From contig DXIQ01000071.1 of the NCBI GenBank assembly GCA_019112785.1, forward strand, positions 1 to 57,197: a stretch of 57,197 bases of DNA. The letters are read 5' to 3'. The stretch comes from Candidatus Blautia stercorigallinarum. Lineage in GTDB: Bacteria; Bacillota; Clostridia; Lachnospirales; Lachnospiraceae. A program made the position numbers and the translations under genes. Numbering within the stretch: the stretch's first letter is position 1; each line of letters starts with the position of its first letter. Positions 34,101 to 41,466 of the stretch are shown piece after piece. Below the pieces are notes generated by a model. The model was given only the letters and a program-made list of their open reading frames with translations, searched no databases and was not told the DNA's origin.

Positions 34101-34360
34101 TGAGTGGAAGCGACAGAGGATTTGCTCTTGTATACTCAAAATCTTTCAAGAATCTCAGAAGCATTATGTCATATTTGCTTAATGCCGCTCCTATACATAT
34201 CACTTCAGTCGGAGATATGGAAAACCTTAAGTACGCAATGTCTGATAATGTACGTCTGGTTAGCTGCGACTTTGATGTTCCGAACAAGGATGCAATTAAG
34301 GCCTACTACTATAACAAGGATACAGAGAAAGCAGGGAAGGTGATTATGTACAGACCTTAA
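31181..34360 (+). CDS. FtsK/SpoIIIE-type multi-ATPase protein, EssC/EccC-like
   Basis: 1059 residues without membrane helices. Residues 1-~260 are helical/coiled coil. A degenerate ATPase module (about 270-440) keeps the strand order VLIDVKGLG and CLIIDDLIG but has no P-loop. The central module is active-looking: Walker A LIIGDVRVGKSS (about 551-562) and Walker B IVILIDEFQSLFDG (about 666), followed by the FtsK-type segment GIHVILSSQR. A third, degenerate module fills ~850-1059. This three-module arrangement is that of type VII secretion motor EccC/EssC. Here the membrane part seems to be the separate 30661 protein. It probably powers export of the WXG-type proteins encoded at 39632-40887. 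Confidence 0.8.
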   Translation: MQNKGYTEAYADARLFVDFMGSTIDKVEQVVRKSNVKRQRINGEYQQLERQLQSTKSDADRMCSAEKRRRENTARHAIEHMKTALSDIKDPHFHRMESKYIRKCGRGTYVLDTDNPHTVKRKLKEAVDRFDDLVADLNQAFIPPAISNVVGGVVRPYRKNSYVRIIKARDEILALAEALISFSDLDSQQRECGEVFNTRIEREKAGRDAKLQVIPNEMNSGISRTFELFSQGLERLHEETEVLNEVDKSIVIGQCWFFNNNASILAEAGLSDENVALYEDKVGFRLKMDTIKENMLFAYDGGEGVSQTLCSLAADIVYSCDHIDLVLIDVKGLGSTYRLLQSLNEYDTLTLLNTDNQVSEGLERLEKWIADTYEKCLGERYDSIEDYNRVSLSKRNRKCLIIDDLIGNVEPKYYDQILRIMNNGVKAGVYVLCSIENRDFGNNRALTEFAASVREVATVIPVRDNGCFYINNSTAVFLKTDTDQERIASVRCKLGAHEEQSAIIPIGKVLPADGSWQKKSSANGLKVDFGVDENGRKASFEISSERPYGLIIGDVRVGKSSLLHTIIFQLLSNYSPEEVRIAVGDFKDGADFNVYAKGNLKSVDTVVNDEDPDAMLSFLKYYVQEMQARQRAFEQMEDITGVIVQKYEDFRRLYDAHRSEIQPMPRIVILIDEFQSLFDGASCAAYMTELVRKGATYGIHVILSSQRAVSDNPRNGFTASLKDYFTSRFVFKTPQNAARSMLAERCADTGRENTGIQRASLLKKGHTVYNSYMGQNEADNAVVQCYFASSDVIATFIQVIAAMNGSGNSILLKRNAKSQPQPSAGELIRIGRSVAFHKDESAVDIDTILDDTEVSINPQRIKNMILTGADERILNSMVSSVINWRKGVKDKQTQIHFFGEYDAVHRNHDGSVSYHYHRSIQEQLDELERQINNPGQDYTVNVFVQPDKYTELTQSAGSIRSNQGVESMKQLLEMSGSDRGFALVYSKSFKNLRSIMSYLLNAAPIHITSVGDMENLKYAMSDNVRLVSCDFDVPNKDAIKAYYYNKDTEKAGKVIMYRP

Positions 34361-34386
34361 CAAGCAAAGCGGGATATGGATTTTGG

Positions 34387-34415
34387 AAAGCGGGTCAAGG
34401 AGCCCGCTTTTCTTT
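34387..34415 (+). terminator. Intrinsic terminator after the EssC-like gene
   Basis: AAAGCGGG (34387-34394) pairs with CCCGCTTT (34403-34410), followed by a T-rich TCTTTC stretch. Confidence 0.75.
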
Positions 34416-34433
34416 CAAAGTGGAGCTAAATAT

Positions 34434-34458
34434 GGAGATTTTCTTCTGAATATCGTTA
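34434..34458 (+). promoter_or_regulatory. ECF-type island promoter, site 4
   Basis: GGAGATTTT at 34434 and CGTTAA at 34454, spacing 20. Drives the SprT-like gene. Confidence 0.75.
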
Positions 34459-34534
34459 ACAACAATAGAAACATGCAGCTGGTCGTTGATCAATAAAGGG
34501 TTTGTTTGAATGCGTTAACGATCGGAGGGGTCTG

Positions 34535-35272
34535 ATGTCTAAGCTTTTTGGCAAATGGAGTGTTGAGGATATTAGAGAGGTAATTCGCAGTCTGGATTCG
34601 AGAACCGGAATGAATGGAGCGTCTATTTCTATCCATCTCAGCAAATCTCTGGGCGACGGTTCTACGCTTGGAACGTATCGTCCCAGCAAAGATAATTGCT
34701 GGCGTTCTTTTTCCTTTTCCCTGAAATACTTCAATGACAGTAATTTTAATGATCTGGCTGCTATTGACGTCATTAGGCATGAATACTGTCATTACCTTGT
34801 GGATGCTCTGGGGCTTAAGGAATTGTTCAATGATGAAAGCGATCATGGAATTGCATGGAAGACGGCCTGCGGTCTTCTCAATACTGATCAGCACGGAACA
34901 TATCGCGCATGGTATTTTCCGAGAGCAACAGACGATTCATTTATGAATGCTTATATGTCTGAGGATATTCAGTCGGTTGATATTCTCGAACAGGTGGATC
35001 GCTGGGGGCTTTCCCTTCCGTCGCTGAATAGACGCAGATATCTTGAAAAAGCCTTGATTAAGAAATATACAAAGCTTCGTGTGTTTTCGACAGGGGACTA
35101 TGTTTTTCATGACAAGTTTGGTTATGGGAAGGTCTTGGATACGCTTCCAGCTGTCAATAAGCAGTATCTCTACGTGCAGTTTGAACAGGAGGAAACGCGT
35201 ATTGTCCAGAACCGTAAGGTATACAAGGTTGTCAATGGCGAAGTGAAGAAACCGATGTCTAAAGCAGTGTAA
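34535..35272 (+). CDS. SprT-like zinc metalloprotease domain protein
   Basis: 245 residues. The active site VIRHEYCHYLVDALG (about residue 80-90) has the HExxH motif, and SDHGIAWKTACG supplies the third histidine with the SprT spacing (HGxxW). SprT/Spartan proteins cleave DNA-bound proteins. The C-terminal ~70 residues form a beta-rich CarD/Tudor-like or SH3-like module (STGDYVFHDKFGYGKVLDTL, EETRIVQ), also common next to SprT or helicase domains. ATG 34535 follows GGAGGGG; upstream TTG/ATG codons lack ribosome sites. Confidence 0.8.
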   Translation: MSKLFGKWSVEDIREVIRSLDSRTGMNGASISIHLSKSLGDGSTLGTYRPSKDNCWRSFSFSLKYFNDSNFNDLAAIDVIRHEYCHYLVDALGLKELFNDESDHGIAWKTACGLLNTDQHGTYRAWYFPRATDDSFMNAYMSEDIQSVDILEQVDRWGLSLPSLNRRRYLEKALIKKYTKLRVFSTGDYVFHDKFGYGKVLDTLPAVNKQYLYVQFEQEETRIVQNRKVYKVVNGEVKKPMSKAV

Positions 35273-35285
35273 AGGAGATGGTTAC

Positions 35286-35444
35286 ATGGAAGAGGAAACA
35301 AAACGGTGGTATGAAGAGAATCCGGAACTTATGGAAGTGGACAGGGCAACAACGGAAGATTTGGAAATTGAGAGAATGAGAAAACTGCTTTCATCTGGAA
35401 TAGCGGAGCCGGATTTTGACAAGGGAACCATTGAAAGACCGTGA
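35286..35444 (+). CDS. Small protein resembling pieces of the neighbouring E2-like protein
   Basis: 52 residues starting MEEETKRWYEENPELMEVD, eight bases after AAAGGAGATGG. RWYEENPELM resembles QWYEKNPDLL of the downstream E2-like protein, and LEIERMRKLLSSG resembles PEIQRMRDMLTSG of its N-terminal repeats, so this looks like a shortened relative made of two of its segments. Coupled to the SprT-like gene. Real translation is likely given the ribosome site; function unknown. Confidence 0.55.
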   Translation: MEEETKRWYEENPELMEVDRATTEDLEIERMRKLLSSGIAEPDFDKGTIERP

Positions 35445-35467
35445 AAAGGATTTGTCTATCAAAAAGT

Positions 35468-35492
35468 GGATAAAGCGGTGATGGAATCGTTA
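35468..35492 (+). promoter_or_regulatory. ECF-type island promoter, site 5
   Basis: GGATAAAGC at 35468 and CGTTAA at 35488, spacing 20. Lies 62 bases before ATG 35550 and would exclude an earlier GTG start at 35466. Confidence 0.65.
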
Positions 35493-35519
35493 ACAGTTAT
35501 AGAACCACAGAAGTGGTCA

Positions 35520-35930
35520 TTAAATTATAAGGCAAAGGAGATAAAAACCATGAAGAGACATGTACCTTTTACAAGAGTATCAGTTGATCCTGAAATCCAG
35601 AGAATGAGAGATATCCTTGCCAATGGCGGATATGTTGATGACGATGGAAGCCTTTACAATGATAGGGAGGCTGCTGCAATGAATATGGATTCTGGAGTTA
35701 AGGCAAAGGCGGTACCTAAGACAGTGGTGTCAATCTTTGATTATAAGAATGACGAAAAGAAAATCGGTGTTTTTTATGGAGATTCTGAGGAACCTATCGT
35801 TAATAGTAATAGAACCACAGAAGTGGGCAAAGAATATAAAGAAAAGGAGAACAAAGCCATGAAGAAGATGTATGTACCTTTTACAAGCGTATCAGTTGAC
35901 CCGGAGATCCAGAGAATGAGAGACATGCTC
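35520..35930 (+). repeat. Direct duplication covering promoter, ribosome site and first codons of the E2-like gene
   Basis: The stretch around 35487-35615 recurs at 35798-35926, offset about 310 bases: ATCGTTAAnAGTnATAGAAC, then ACCACAGAAGTGG, AAAGGAGA and an ATG, then coding sequence for VPFT-VSVDPEIQRMRD. The second copy remains in frame with the first, giving a protein with two N-terminal repeats. Confidence 0.85.
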
Positions 35931-36866
35931 ACATCAGGAGAAAATCTTGTTATCGATGATGATGGGACTATCGGAAGAGCTGGAGATCCTCAGTTTGAAG
36001 ATGCGGGCAATGGAACGAAAGCAAAGACTGTACCAAAGGCAATCGTGTCTATTCCGGAGAATGGCGGCAGTGTACGTGATCTTATCAATGAGATTCGCGG
36101 CGAGGACGCTGAGGAAGATGGTGCAGAACCGGAAGCCGCTGCAGAGCATGAGGAAGCTACGAGTCCGAAGAAGCCCGGTGCGGTGCCTAAGAGTATTCTG
36201 TCCACAAGAAGTGTAAGCGACCTTATCAATGAGATGAGGGGCGGTGAAGACTCTGAGAGCGAAGAGGAAGACAATGATGACGTTGAGTCATACATTGATG
36301 AACCTCAGGCATCAGCCAATCCTAAGCTTGTTCCGAAGACGGTTGTTTCTGCCGATCAGTGGTATGAGAAGAATCCGGATCTCCTTACAGCCGAAAAGGC
36401 GGCAATGTATGATTTTCAGGGAAAGAAGGCCAGATTCTGTATCCTGAAGGACGGAAGAGCATGTTGGATGGTCCATTGTCAGCCTTCTATTGCAGGAAGA
36501 GATAAGCGTTACTGCAGGGCATATGATATTGCCCTCATCTATGACAATGATCATCCGCAGGCAAGGTACGGGAGTTCGGTTAAAGCTTATCTGCTTAATC
36601 CGACGGTAGACCAGCTTCAGGATATTGTTAACAGAACCAGCGGTGTATCACCCAAGAACATTCCTCATCTTCTCAGGGACGGCAACGGAGAACTTTATCT
36701 TTGCTCTGCAGATACCCGTGATGTATCTACAAGCCTGGATTCTAAAGGCGGTATCACATCAGCGGCAACGTCTCTCAGATTTGCTCTTCGCTGGATCAAT
36801 ATCTTTGAACTTGGACTGATTGATCCTGTAACCTGGGGCAAATTCCAGAGATATGGTGAAATCTAA
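35550..36866 (+). CDS. E2-like (ubiquitin-conjugating fold) protein with duplicated N-terminal repeats
   Basis: 438 residues from ATG 35550 (GGAG upstream); a shorter 335-residue form can start at ATG 35859, which has its own ribosome site and promoter. The N-terminal part repeats VPFT-VSVDPEIQRMRD, KAKxVPKxVVSI and DLINEMRG elements with acidic linkers, suggesting repeated binding motifs. The C-terminal ~170 residues have an E2-like order: YDIALIYDNDHP, VKAYLLNPTVDQL, then IPHLLRDGNGELYLCSADT with the presumed catalytic Cys at residue 385, then a closing helix (SLRFALRWINIFELGL). The assignment rests on motif order and on the JAMM and E1-like genes directly downstream; a structure comparison is needed to confirm it. 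Confidence 0.55.
   Translation: MKRHVPFTRVSVDPEIQRMRDILANGGYVDDDGSLYNDREAAAMNMDSGVKAKAVPKTVVSIFDYKNDEKKIGVFYGDSEEPIVNSNRTTEVGKEYKEKENKAMKKMYVPFTSVSVDPEIQRMRDMLTSGENLVIDDDGTIGRAGDPQFEDAGNGTKAKTVPKAIVSIPENGGSVRDLINEIRGEDAEEDGAEPEAAAEHEEATSPKKPGAVPKSILSTRSVSDLINEMRGGEDSESEEEDNDDVESYIDEPQASANPKLVPKTVVSADQWYEKNPDLLTAEKAAMYDFQGKKARFCILKDGRACWMVHCQPSIAGRDKRYCRAYDIALIYDNDHPQARYGSSVKAYLLNPTVDQLQDIVNRTSGVSPKNIPHLLRDGNGELYLCSADTRDVSTSLDSKGGITSAATSLRFALRWINIFELGLIDPVTWGKFQRYGEI
35778..35802 (+). promoter_or_regulatory. ECF-type island promoter, site 6 (inside the E2-like gene)
   Basis: GGAGATTCT at 35778 and CGTTAA at 35798, spacing 20. It is the duplicated copy of site 5 and lies 61 bases before the internal start ATG 35859. 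Confidence 0.7.
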
Positions 36867-36881
36867 AAGGAGGGCTGGATT

Positions 36882-38144
36882 ATGGCAATGAATGCTTATG
36901 AAGCCTACAAGATGCAGAGTAACTGCAAAAAGGTGATCGTAGAAGCGCCCGGTCATGCAGTTGGGACGGTAGTTGACATTATGGTGGATGGTTTCGACAA
37001 GGTGGAACGCATCACGGAAAATGTCTGCGAGTCAATCAAGAAAGAGACAGATACAGCTATTGTCCCTGATTCTGTTGTTACGCCATCGAAGGTACAGACG
37101 TTGGCTGATCTCTTTGGAGAGGAGTTGGATGAGAAATTCCGCCGCACAGAATCTGGTGACGGAATGTACTCAGGCATCAGCATGGAAGCAGAGGGAATGA
37201 AGCAGCAGTACCTTGTTTTTATCTCGACAGCGGATAATGCAGCAGTGCCGATTAAGGTAATTCCGGTAGTTCCTTCAGGGTTTGAACTTTTCGGCTATTC
37301 AAAAAAGAAGCCATTTAAGAAGGCTTCTACCGTTGATGTAAAACCTGACAAGGATAATCCCGGTGAAGTCTACCTGGAAACCATGCGGATGAAGAGGATC
37401 ATTCAGAAATATAAGCCCGGTGAGGTTTGGAGCAGAAGTGATATCAAGGAGTATATCCAGGAGATTGGTGACTGGACGCAGAAAATGTCACCGCAGAGAA
37501 AGGAAGCTCTGGAAAAGAAAAGTCTGCATAAGAGAACTGAACTCATAGGAAGATCGAGGACCAGATTCGATTATCTTAAAGGTTCATGCAAAAAATGCAG
37601 GAAGATCGTAATCAGTGACAGGGCATATACATCGATCATCGCAGAGGCATTATCCAGAGATCCGGACGAGACGGGCGGAATCCTTCTGGGGATTATTGAT
37701 AAGGATACATGGTATGTGGTTGAGGCTACAGACCCTGGACTTTCAACATTCCACAATCGTGTTCACCATGAGATGGATGAGAAGTATCACAATCATATTT
37801 ATCCGGTGATATCAAGACTTTATGAGAAAGATCTGTGCCTGCTTGGGTTATGGCACAGGCATCCCGGAACCTTGAATACATTTTCTGGTGATGATAACAG
37901 AACCAATACAAGCTATTCGGAAGCAATCGGTAACGGAACCCTTTCTTTTCTCTTGAATTTTGTCCCTGATGCGCAGCTCACATGCTATTACCTGGATGAT
38001 AAGGGAACAGGTTCGTATTACAAGCCGGAAGTAAAGATAGGTGACAAATATTTCAAGGGAACGGATTATCTGGTTCTGGCAGATGAGAAAACACTGATTG
38101 CAAGGAAGCGGCAGATGCAGCGAGAGATAAAGGAAGTTGGATGA
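36882..38144 (+). CDS. JAMM/MPN+ metalloprotease (deubiquitinase-like)
   Basis: 420 residues. The C-terminal domain has the complete JAMM zinc site: Glu in DETGGILLG (about residue 262) and HRHPGTLNTFSGDDN (about 324-338), i.e. HxH, seven residues, SxxD. Such enzymes cut isopeptide bonds or trim Ub-like modifiers. The N-terminal ~230 residues are a separate domain with MAMNAYEAYKMQSNCKKVIV and a helical middle; a CKKC pair lies at about residue 230. It sits 15 bases after the E2-like gene and just before the E1-like gene, the typical trio of bacterial Ub-like pathways. Confidence 0.88.
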   Translation: MAMNAYEAYKMQSNCKKVIVEAPGHAVGTVVDIMVDGFDKVERITENVCESIKKETDTAIVPDSVVTPSKVQTLADLFGEELDEKFRRTESGDGMYSGISMEAEGMKQQYLVFISTADNAAVPIKVIPVVPSGFELFGYSKKKPFKKASTVDVKPDKDNPGEVYLETMRMKRIIQKYKPGEVWSRSDIKEYIQEIGDWTQKMSPQRKEALEKKSLHKRTELIGRSRTRFDYLKGSCKKCRKIVISDRAYTSIIAEALSRDPDETGGILLGIIDKDTWYVVEATDPGLSTFHNRVHHEMDEKYHNHIYPVISRLYEKDLCLLGLWHRHPGTLNTFSGDDNRTNTSYSEAIGNGTLSFLLNFVPDAQLTCYYLDDKGTGSYYKPEVKIGDKYFKGTDYLVLADEKTLIARKRQMQREIKEVG

Positions 38145-38153
38145 AGAGGGATG

Positions 38154-38187
38154 CTCCACAAATCAGTCAGCAGATTGATTTGTGGAG
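38154..38187 (+). terminator. Hairpin after the JAMM gene overlapping the next promoter
   Basis: CTCCACAAATCA (38154-38165) is the exact reverse complement of TGATTTGTGGAG (38176-38187). There is no T run. The 3' arm contains the GGA of island promoter 7. Confidence 0.55.
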
Positions 38188-38208
38188 AATTCATAAGAAG
38201 CATCGTTA
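38184..38208 (+). promoter_or_regulatory. ECF-type island promoter, site 7
   Basis: GGAGAATTC at 38184 and CGTTAA at 38204, spacing 20. Drives the E1-like/WXG/toxin operon. Confidence 0.75.
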
Positions 38209-38236
38209 ACATAGATATAAAAGGGAGGTTTCAATC

Positions 38237-39631
38237 ATGATTAGCAGGACTGAGATTAACAATAAGATGAACAGTAATTCAGAGGGTCATATCACTTTGA
38301 CAGAGGTGTTGACTGATCTGCTCACCGATGTCGAATCCGTGGAGTTTAATACGGAGGTAGCTGCCGATGCCAATGATGAAGCGATTGAAGCGGCAAGAAA
38401 TGAGCTTACAGAGGGCGGCTTTGGAGATGATGAGACAGAAGAGACCTTTGAAGTGGATACAAATCTTCTAGAAGGATTCTTCTCTGGCAGAGTTAAGAAG
38501 AACTATCAGATGCTTGCAAATGCCGATATCCTGAAGACGGATGGGACGGAATACGAAGCGTTCGGCATTTACAGAGACGAGACGGAAAAGTACTACCTTC
38601 TGTCTGATGGCGTCAGCTTTAATGAGGCGGTAGACCAGTTTAATGCGGTTGGGCTGATTGTTTCGAATGATCATTTCACGAAGCTTCTGAATAAGGAAGT
38701 TGATATTGAGGGATACGATTTCTTCGGGAGCTTTATCAATGATGGATGGGTATTCTTCAGGACAGATGAGAAACGGTCGCATATCACGCTGAACTTCTTT
38801 GATATGGTTACACGACTCTTTTCCAGAAATACAGGTCTTCTTGAATCCTCAGTAATGAACGCTAAATCAGCCCTGATCGTGGGATGCGGCAGCGTTGGAT
38901 CGTTTATCGCACTCGAACTTGCCAGAGCCGGTGTCGGCAGTTTTATTCTGGTTGACAGTGATACGCTTGAAATCCATAACATCTGCCGTCATCAGCTTGG
39001 ATTCAGAGACCTTGGGCGCTATAAGGTGGATGCTGTTGCGGATGCAATCCGAAATATCAATCCGTCTGCCAGGATTACCAAGTACAGGGGTATTCTTCAG
39101 GATATGCCAACTGAGTACCTTGATGGATTTGAGGACGGAATTGTTATTGGAACCGGCGATAATCGTGAGTCCAGTGCATTTGGTAATGATCTTGCAAAAG
39201 CACTGCAGGTGCCTTTCGTATCGACAGGATGTTGGCAGCGTGCACACGCCGGAGAGTGCTTCTACTGGTATCCGAACGCAGGTCTTCCTTTGTACAGGGA
39301 GGCATTTGCAAATCTGATTTCAGATGAGAGGCCGACTGCGCATCAGAATTATTTCGCTGATGATAATGATGAAGAGACATTAAACTTTGAACCCGGTGTA
39401 TCTACTGACATTGAGTTTGTAACTCTCGTTGCGGTAAAGATTATCTATGATCTGCTGAACAGAGATACTGACAATTACACTAAGCGTGTAATCGGATACC
39501 TCAAGAATTATACACTCGTCTGCAATACGAATGAGACTGTCATTGGCGGAAAGAATGCAGAGATCTTCCCTCATCCGCTCTATATCAGCAATACAATTAC
39601 TGCCGGAAAGATGAGGAAGGAGGCTGTATGA
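38237..39631 (+). CDS. E1/ThiF-like adenylating enzyme
   Basis: 464 residues. The Rossmann ATP-binding loop ALIVGCGSVGSFIALELARA begins near residue 212 and is followed by VDSDTLEIHNICRHQLGFRD, LGRYKVDAVADAIRNINP and GTGDNRESS, the ordered landmarks of the ThiF/MoeB/E1 family (D for ATP contact, R finger, KxxA helix). A Cys in VSTGCWQRAHAGE is a candidate thioester residue. The N-terminal ~200 residues are an extra domain with an acidic stretch. It probably activates a modifier C-terminus for the E2-like protein encoded upstream. It starts a separate operon with the WXG and toxin genes. Confidence 0.88.
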   Translation: MISRTEINNKMNSNSEGHITLTEVLTDLLTDVESVEFNTEVAADANDEAIEAARNELTEGGFGDDETEETFEVDTNLLEGFFSGRVKKNYQMLANADILKTDGTEYEAFGIYRDETEKYYLLSDGVSFNEAVDQFNAVGLIVSNDHFTKLLNKEVDIEGYDFFGSFINDGWVFFRTDEKRSHITLNFFDMVTRLFSRNTGLLESSVMNAKSALIVGCGSVGSFIALELARAGVGSFILVDSDTLEIHNICRHQLGFRDLGRYKVDAVADAIRNINPSARITKYRGILQDMPTEYLDGFEDGIVIGTGDNRESSAFGNDLAKALQVPFVSTGCWQRAHAGECFYWYPNAGLPLYREAFANLISDERPTAHQNYFADDNDEETLNFEPGVSTDIEFVTLVAVKIIYDLLNRDTDNYTKRVIGYLKNYTLVCNTNETVIGGKNAEIFPHPLYISNTITAGKMRKEAV

Positions 39632-39853
39632 ATGAGAAAGACATGTTTAGAGGCTCATAATCAGCTTCAGAGATGGAATTCTATTCGCAGCGAGTGGGAA
39701 GATAAAAAGAGCCGTGAGATAGAAGCTGATTATATCGGACCAATGCAGAACGTTTTGACTCATATGAGCGAAAAGCTTTTCGAGATTAACAGCTTTATAG
39801 ATGAGACAGAAGAGAGAATAAACGATATTAAGGAGGAAAACTGTTATGGCTAA
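39632..39853 (+). CDS. Small WXG100-like helical protein A
   Basis: 73 residues, two predicted helices separated by SEWEDKKSREIEADYIGPMQ. The Trp-x-Asp turn followed by an F/Y-x-x-P helix start is the WXG100 pattern (W-x-G/D, then y-x-x-P). It starts immediately after the E1-like stop and overlaps the next WXG-like gene by eight bases. It ends in ...CYG. WXG100 proteins are small substrates or partners in type VII secretion; this pair may form a heterodimer. Confidence 0.6.
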   Translation: MRKTCLEAHNQLQRWNSIRSEWEDKKSREIEADYIGPMQNVLTHMSEKLFEINSFIDETEERINDIKEENCYG

Positions 39854-40115
39854 TGGAAGTGTTGTTGTTCATGATATTGATTCGCTGGAAACCTATATGG
39901 GTGTTTTACAGGCTAAAAGAGATGAACTTGAAGGGCTGTATGGTGTTCTTAGCGCTGAAACGAGTAACCAGGGCGGGAACTGGCAGGATCCCCAGTATGA
40001 TTACCTGAAAGAACTGGTTGATAACTATTCTTCTTCGGCGCAGGGACAGCTTAGTGAACTGGATGATTCTATCAACTATATAAGCGGACTGATAGCTAAG
40101 CTTAGGGATCTGTAG
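39846..40115 (+). CDS. WXG100-like protein B
   Basis: 89 residues, the size of ESAT-6-like proteins, all helical. The central turn GGNWQDPQYDYLKELV is WXG-like (Trp-Gln-Asp) between two amphipathic helices (MGVLQAKRDELEGLYGVLSA and LSELDDSINYISGLIAKL). GGAGGAAAA lies before the ATG. With the upstream small helical gene and the EssC-like ATPase at 31181 it argues for a type VII-like export system. Confidence 0.7.
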   Translation: MANGSVVVHDIDSLETYMGVLQAKRDELEGLYGVLSAETSNQGGNWQDPQYDYLKELVDNYSSSAQGQLSELDDSINYISGLIAKLRDL

Positions 40116-40128
40116 AGGAGGTGTCGGC

Positions 40129-40887
40129 ATGAGCGATGTCAATGTCATTATTACAGCCGTTGACAAGGGGATGGATATTATAGACGGCTATGAAAGAGAA
40201 GTCGAGGATCTCCGCGCTCATGTCGTCTTTGATATTCATTCTGTGATTGCAGCTGTAGAACGTGAAAAATCCTTTGTTGAACAGAAAATGGATGATTTGT
40301 GTTATTCATCGTATGAAGATACAGGGGACGATTCCGGGGATAAGGCTGATATGTTGAGCAGACAGAGGGAATTGTATGATAGCTTGCTATATCAGACAAG
40401 CGCCAGGGGAGAAGAACTGGAATCAGAGTGGAGAGGTCTCTGCGGACAAACTTTTGATCTTGCCGCGGACAGTAAAAGATTGATGGCGGATTACATAAGA
40501 AAACTCAACCGGATAAACTATTCCGGCGGAGCAACAGGCTATTCAAGCAGTGGGCATGGACCTGAATACTATGTGGTAATTGTGGATTCTCAAAAATACC
40601 CGCAAACTGCTGAGCATATCAAAATGGCGCAGACAATGGGCTTTCCTGAATTCGTGACTTTAGGCAGGGCGGATGCGGCAGAACGGCGCAAGGCCTCTTT
40701 GGCAGACGTGAAAGCCAGTCCGATCTACGATCGAGATGAGTGGCCTATGGCTGTATTTGAAGAAGGTGGACAGGGAGCCGATGTGGCGTATATTGAAGGC
40801 TGTGATAATAGAGGTGCAGGCTCGTCGATCGGATGGCAGATGAGAGGATTTCCTGACGGATCCAAAGTTAGAGTCAGAGTGATATAA
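40129..40887 (+). CDS. WXG/LXG-type toxin with C-terminal NucA/NucB nuclease domain
   Basis: 252 residues. The N-terminal ~140 are helical with SEWRGLCGQTFDLA, a WXG turn, fitting a secretion domain. The C-terminal ~105 match NucB/NucA DNases: YPQTAEHIKMAQTMG, DRDEWPMAVFEEGGQGADV (metal/catalytic segment) and YIEGCDNRGAGSSIGWQM, then FPDGSKVRVRV. NucB-type enzymes degrade DNA, so this is a secreted antibacterial toxin candidate. The next gene is the likely immunity gene, 11 bases away. Confidence 0.88.
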   Translation: MSDVNVIITAVDKGMDIIDGYEREVEDLRAHVVFDIHSVIAAVEREKSFVEQKMDDLCYSSYEDTGDDSGDKADMLSRQRELYDSLLYQTSARGEELESEWRGLCGQTFDLAADSKRLMADYIRKLNRINYSGGATGYSSSGHGPEYYVVIVDSQKYPQTAEHIKMAQTMGFPEFVTLGRADAAERRKASLADVKASPIYDRDEWPMAVFEEGGQGADVAYIEGCDNRGAGSSIGWQMRGFPDGSKVRVRVI

Positions 40888-40898
40888 GGAGGACGGCT

Positions 40899-41462
40899 AT
40901 GTCGGAACATACTAATGCAGAATTTCAGATAAATGAATGGTTTAATAATACACCGGAAGCGATTGAGTTTGAAAGGAATACCGAAAGAGATTCTTATTCT
41001 ATGACTAAACTTCATGTGTATGCTGGTTCGTATCTTGGAGAGGTCGTAGGGAACTATTCTAAGGTAACATTGTGTGCTGGATATTTCGGACTCCTTTGTG
41101 GTATGGGCGAGAACTCGATTGTTGACATTAATGCGCTTAATAAAAATGGAATGCCGGAACTGTTTCCCGGAGCGTTGATTATTGCTTATGACATGAACGG
41201 AAATATCTTTGCACTTAATTCCGGGGCATGTAAGGAAGCAGGTATAGGCAGGGTACTTTATCTTCCTAAGGAAAGCTTTGCGTGGGAGAATTTAGACTTA
41301 AGTTACGCTCAGTTTTTGAAATGGTTATCCGGGCTTACAGAAAGCGAGCTTATCATTAACGGCTGGAAGCCCGATGCTGAGTATAAACCGATAGACAATA
41401 TCGCAGAGTATTTAATGGGAAAGGCCGCGGCATATAACATGTTCCTAAGGCAAAGGGGATGA
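40899..41462 (+). CDS. DUF2625-like protein, probable immunity protein to the NucB toxin
   Basis: 187 residues, soluble and acidic. FPGALIIAYDMNGNIFALNS, YLPKESFAWENLDLSYAQFL and KWLSG follow the DUF2625 pattern (G.l.iA.D..G..FA.N.G..., LxW..L..sYs.Fl.W). This fold family is often found next to polymorphic toxins. It directly follows the WXG-NucB toxin gene, where immunity genes sit. Binding to NucB is inferred from position only. Confidence 0.6.
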   Translation: MSEHTNAEFQINEWFNNTPEAIEFERNTERDSYSMTKLHVYAGSYLGEVVGNYSKVTLCAGYFGLLCGMGENSIVDINALNKNGMPELFPGALIIAYDMNGNIFALNSGACKEAGIGRVLYLPKESFAWENLDLSYAQFLKWLSGLTESELIINGWKPDAEYKPIDNIAEYLMGKAAAYNMFLRQRG

Positions 41463-41466
41463 TACG

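Noticed and set aside
35466-35549. GTG start at 35466 for the E2-like protein
   Set aside because: It lies just before island promoter 5, so a transcript from that promoter would not include it. It has no ribosome site, while ATG 35550 has one.
35550-39631. Type II CBASS antiphage operon, because of E1, E2 and JAMM genes
   Set aside because: No CD-NTase or effector nuclease of CBASS is present, and E1 and E2 are separate genes rather than the Cap2 fusion.
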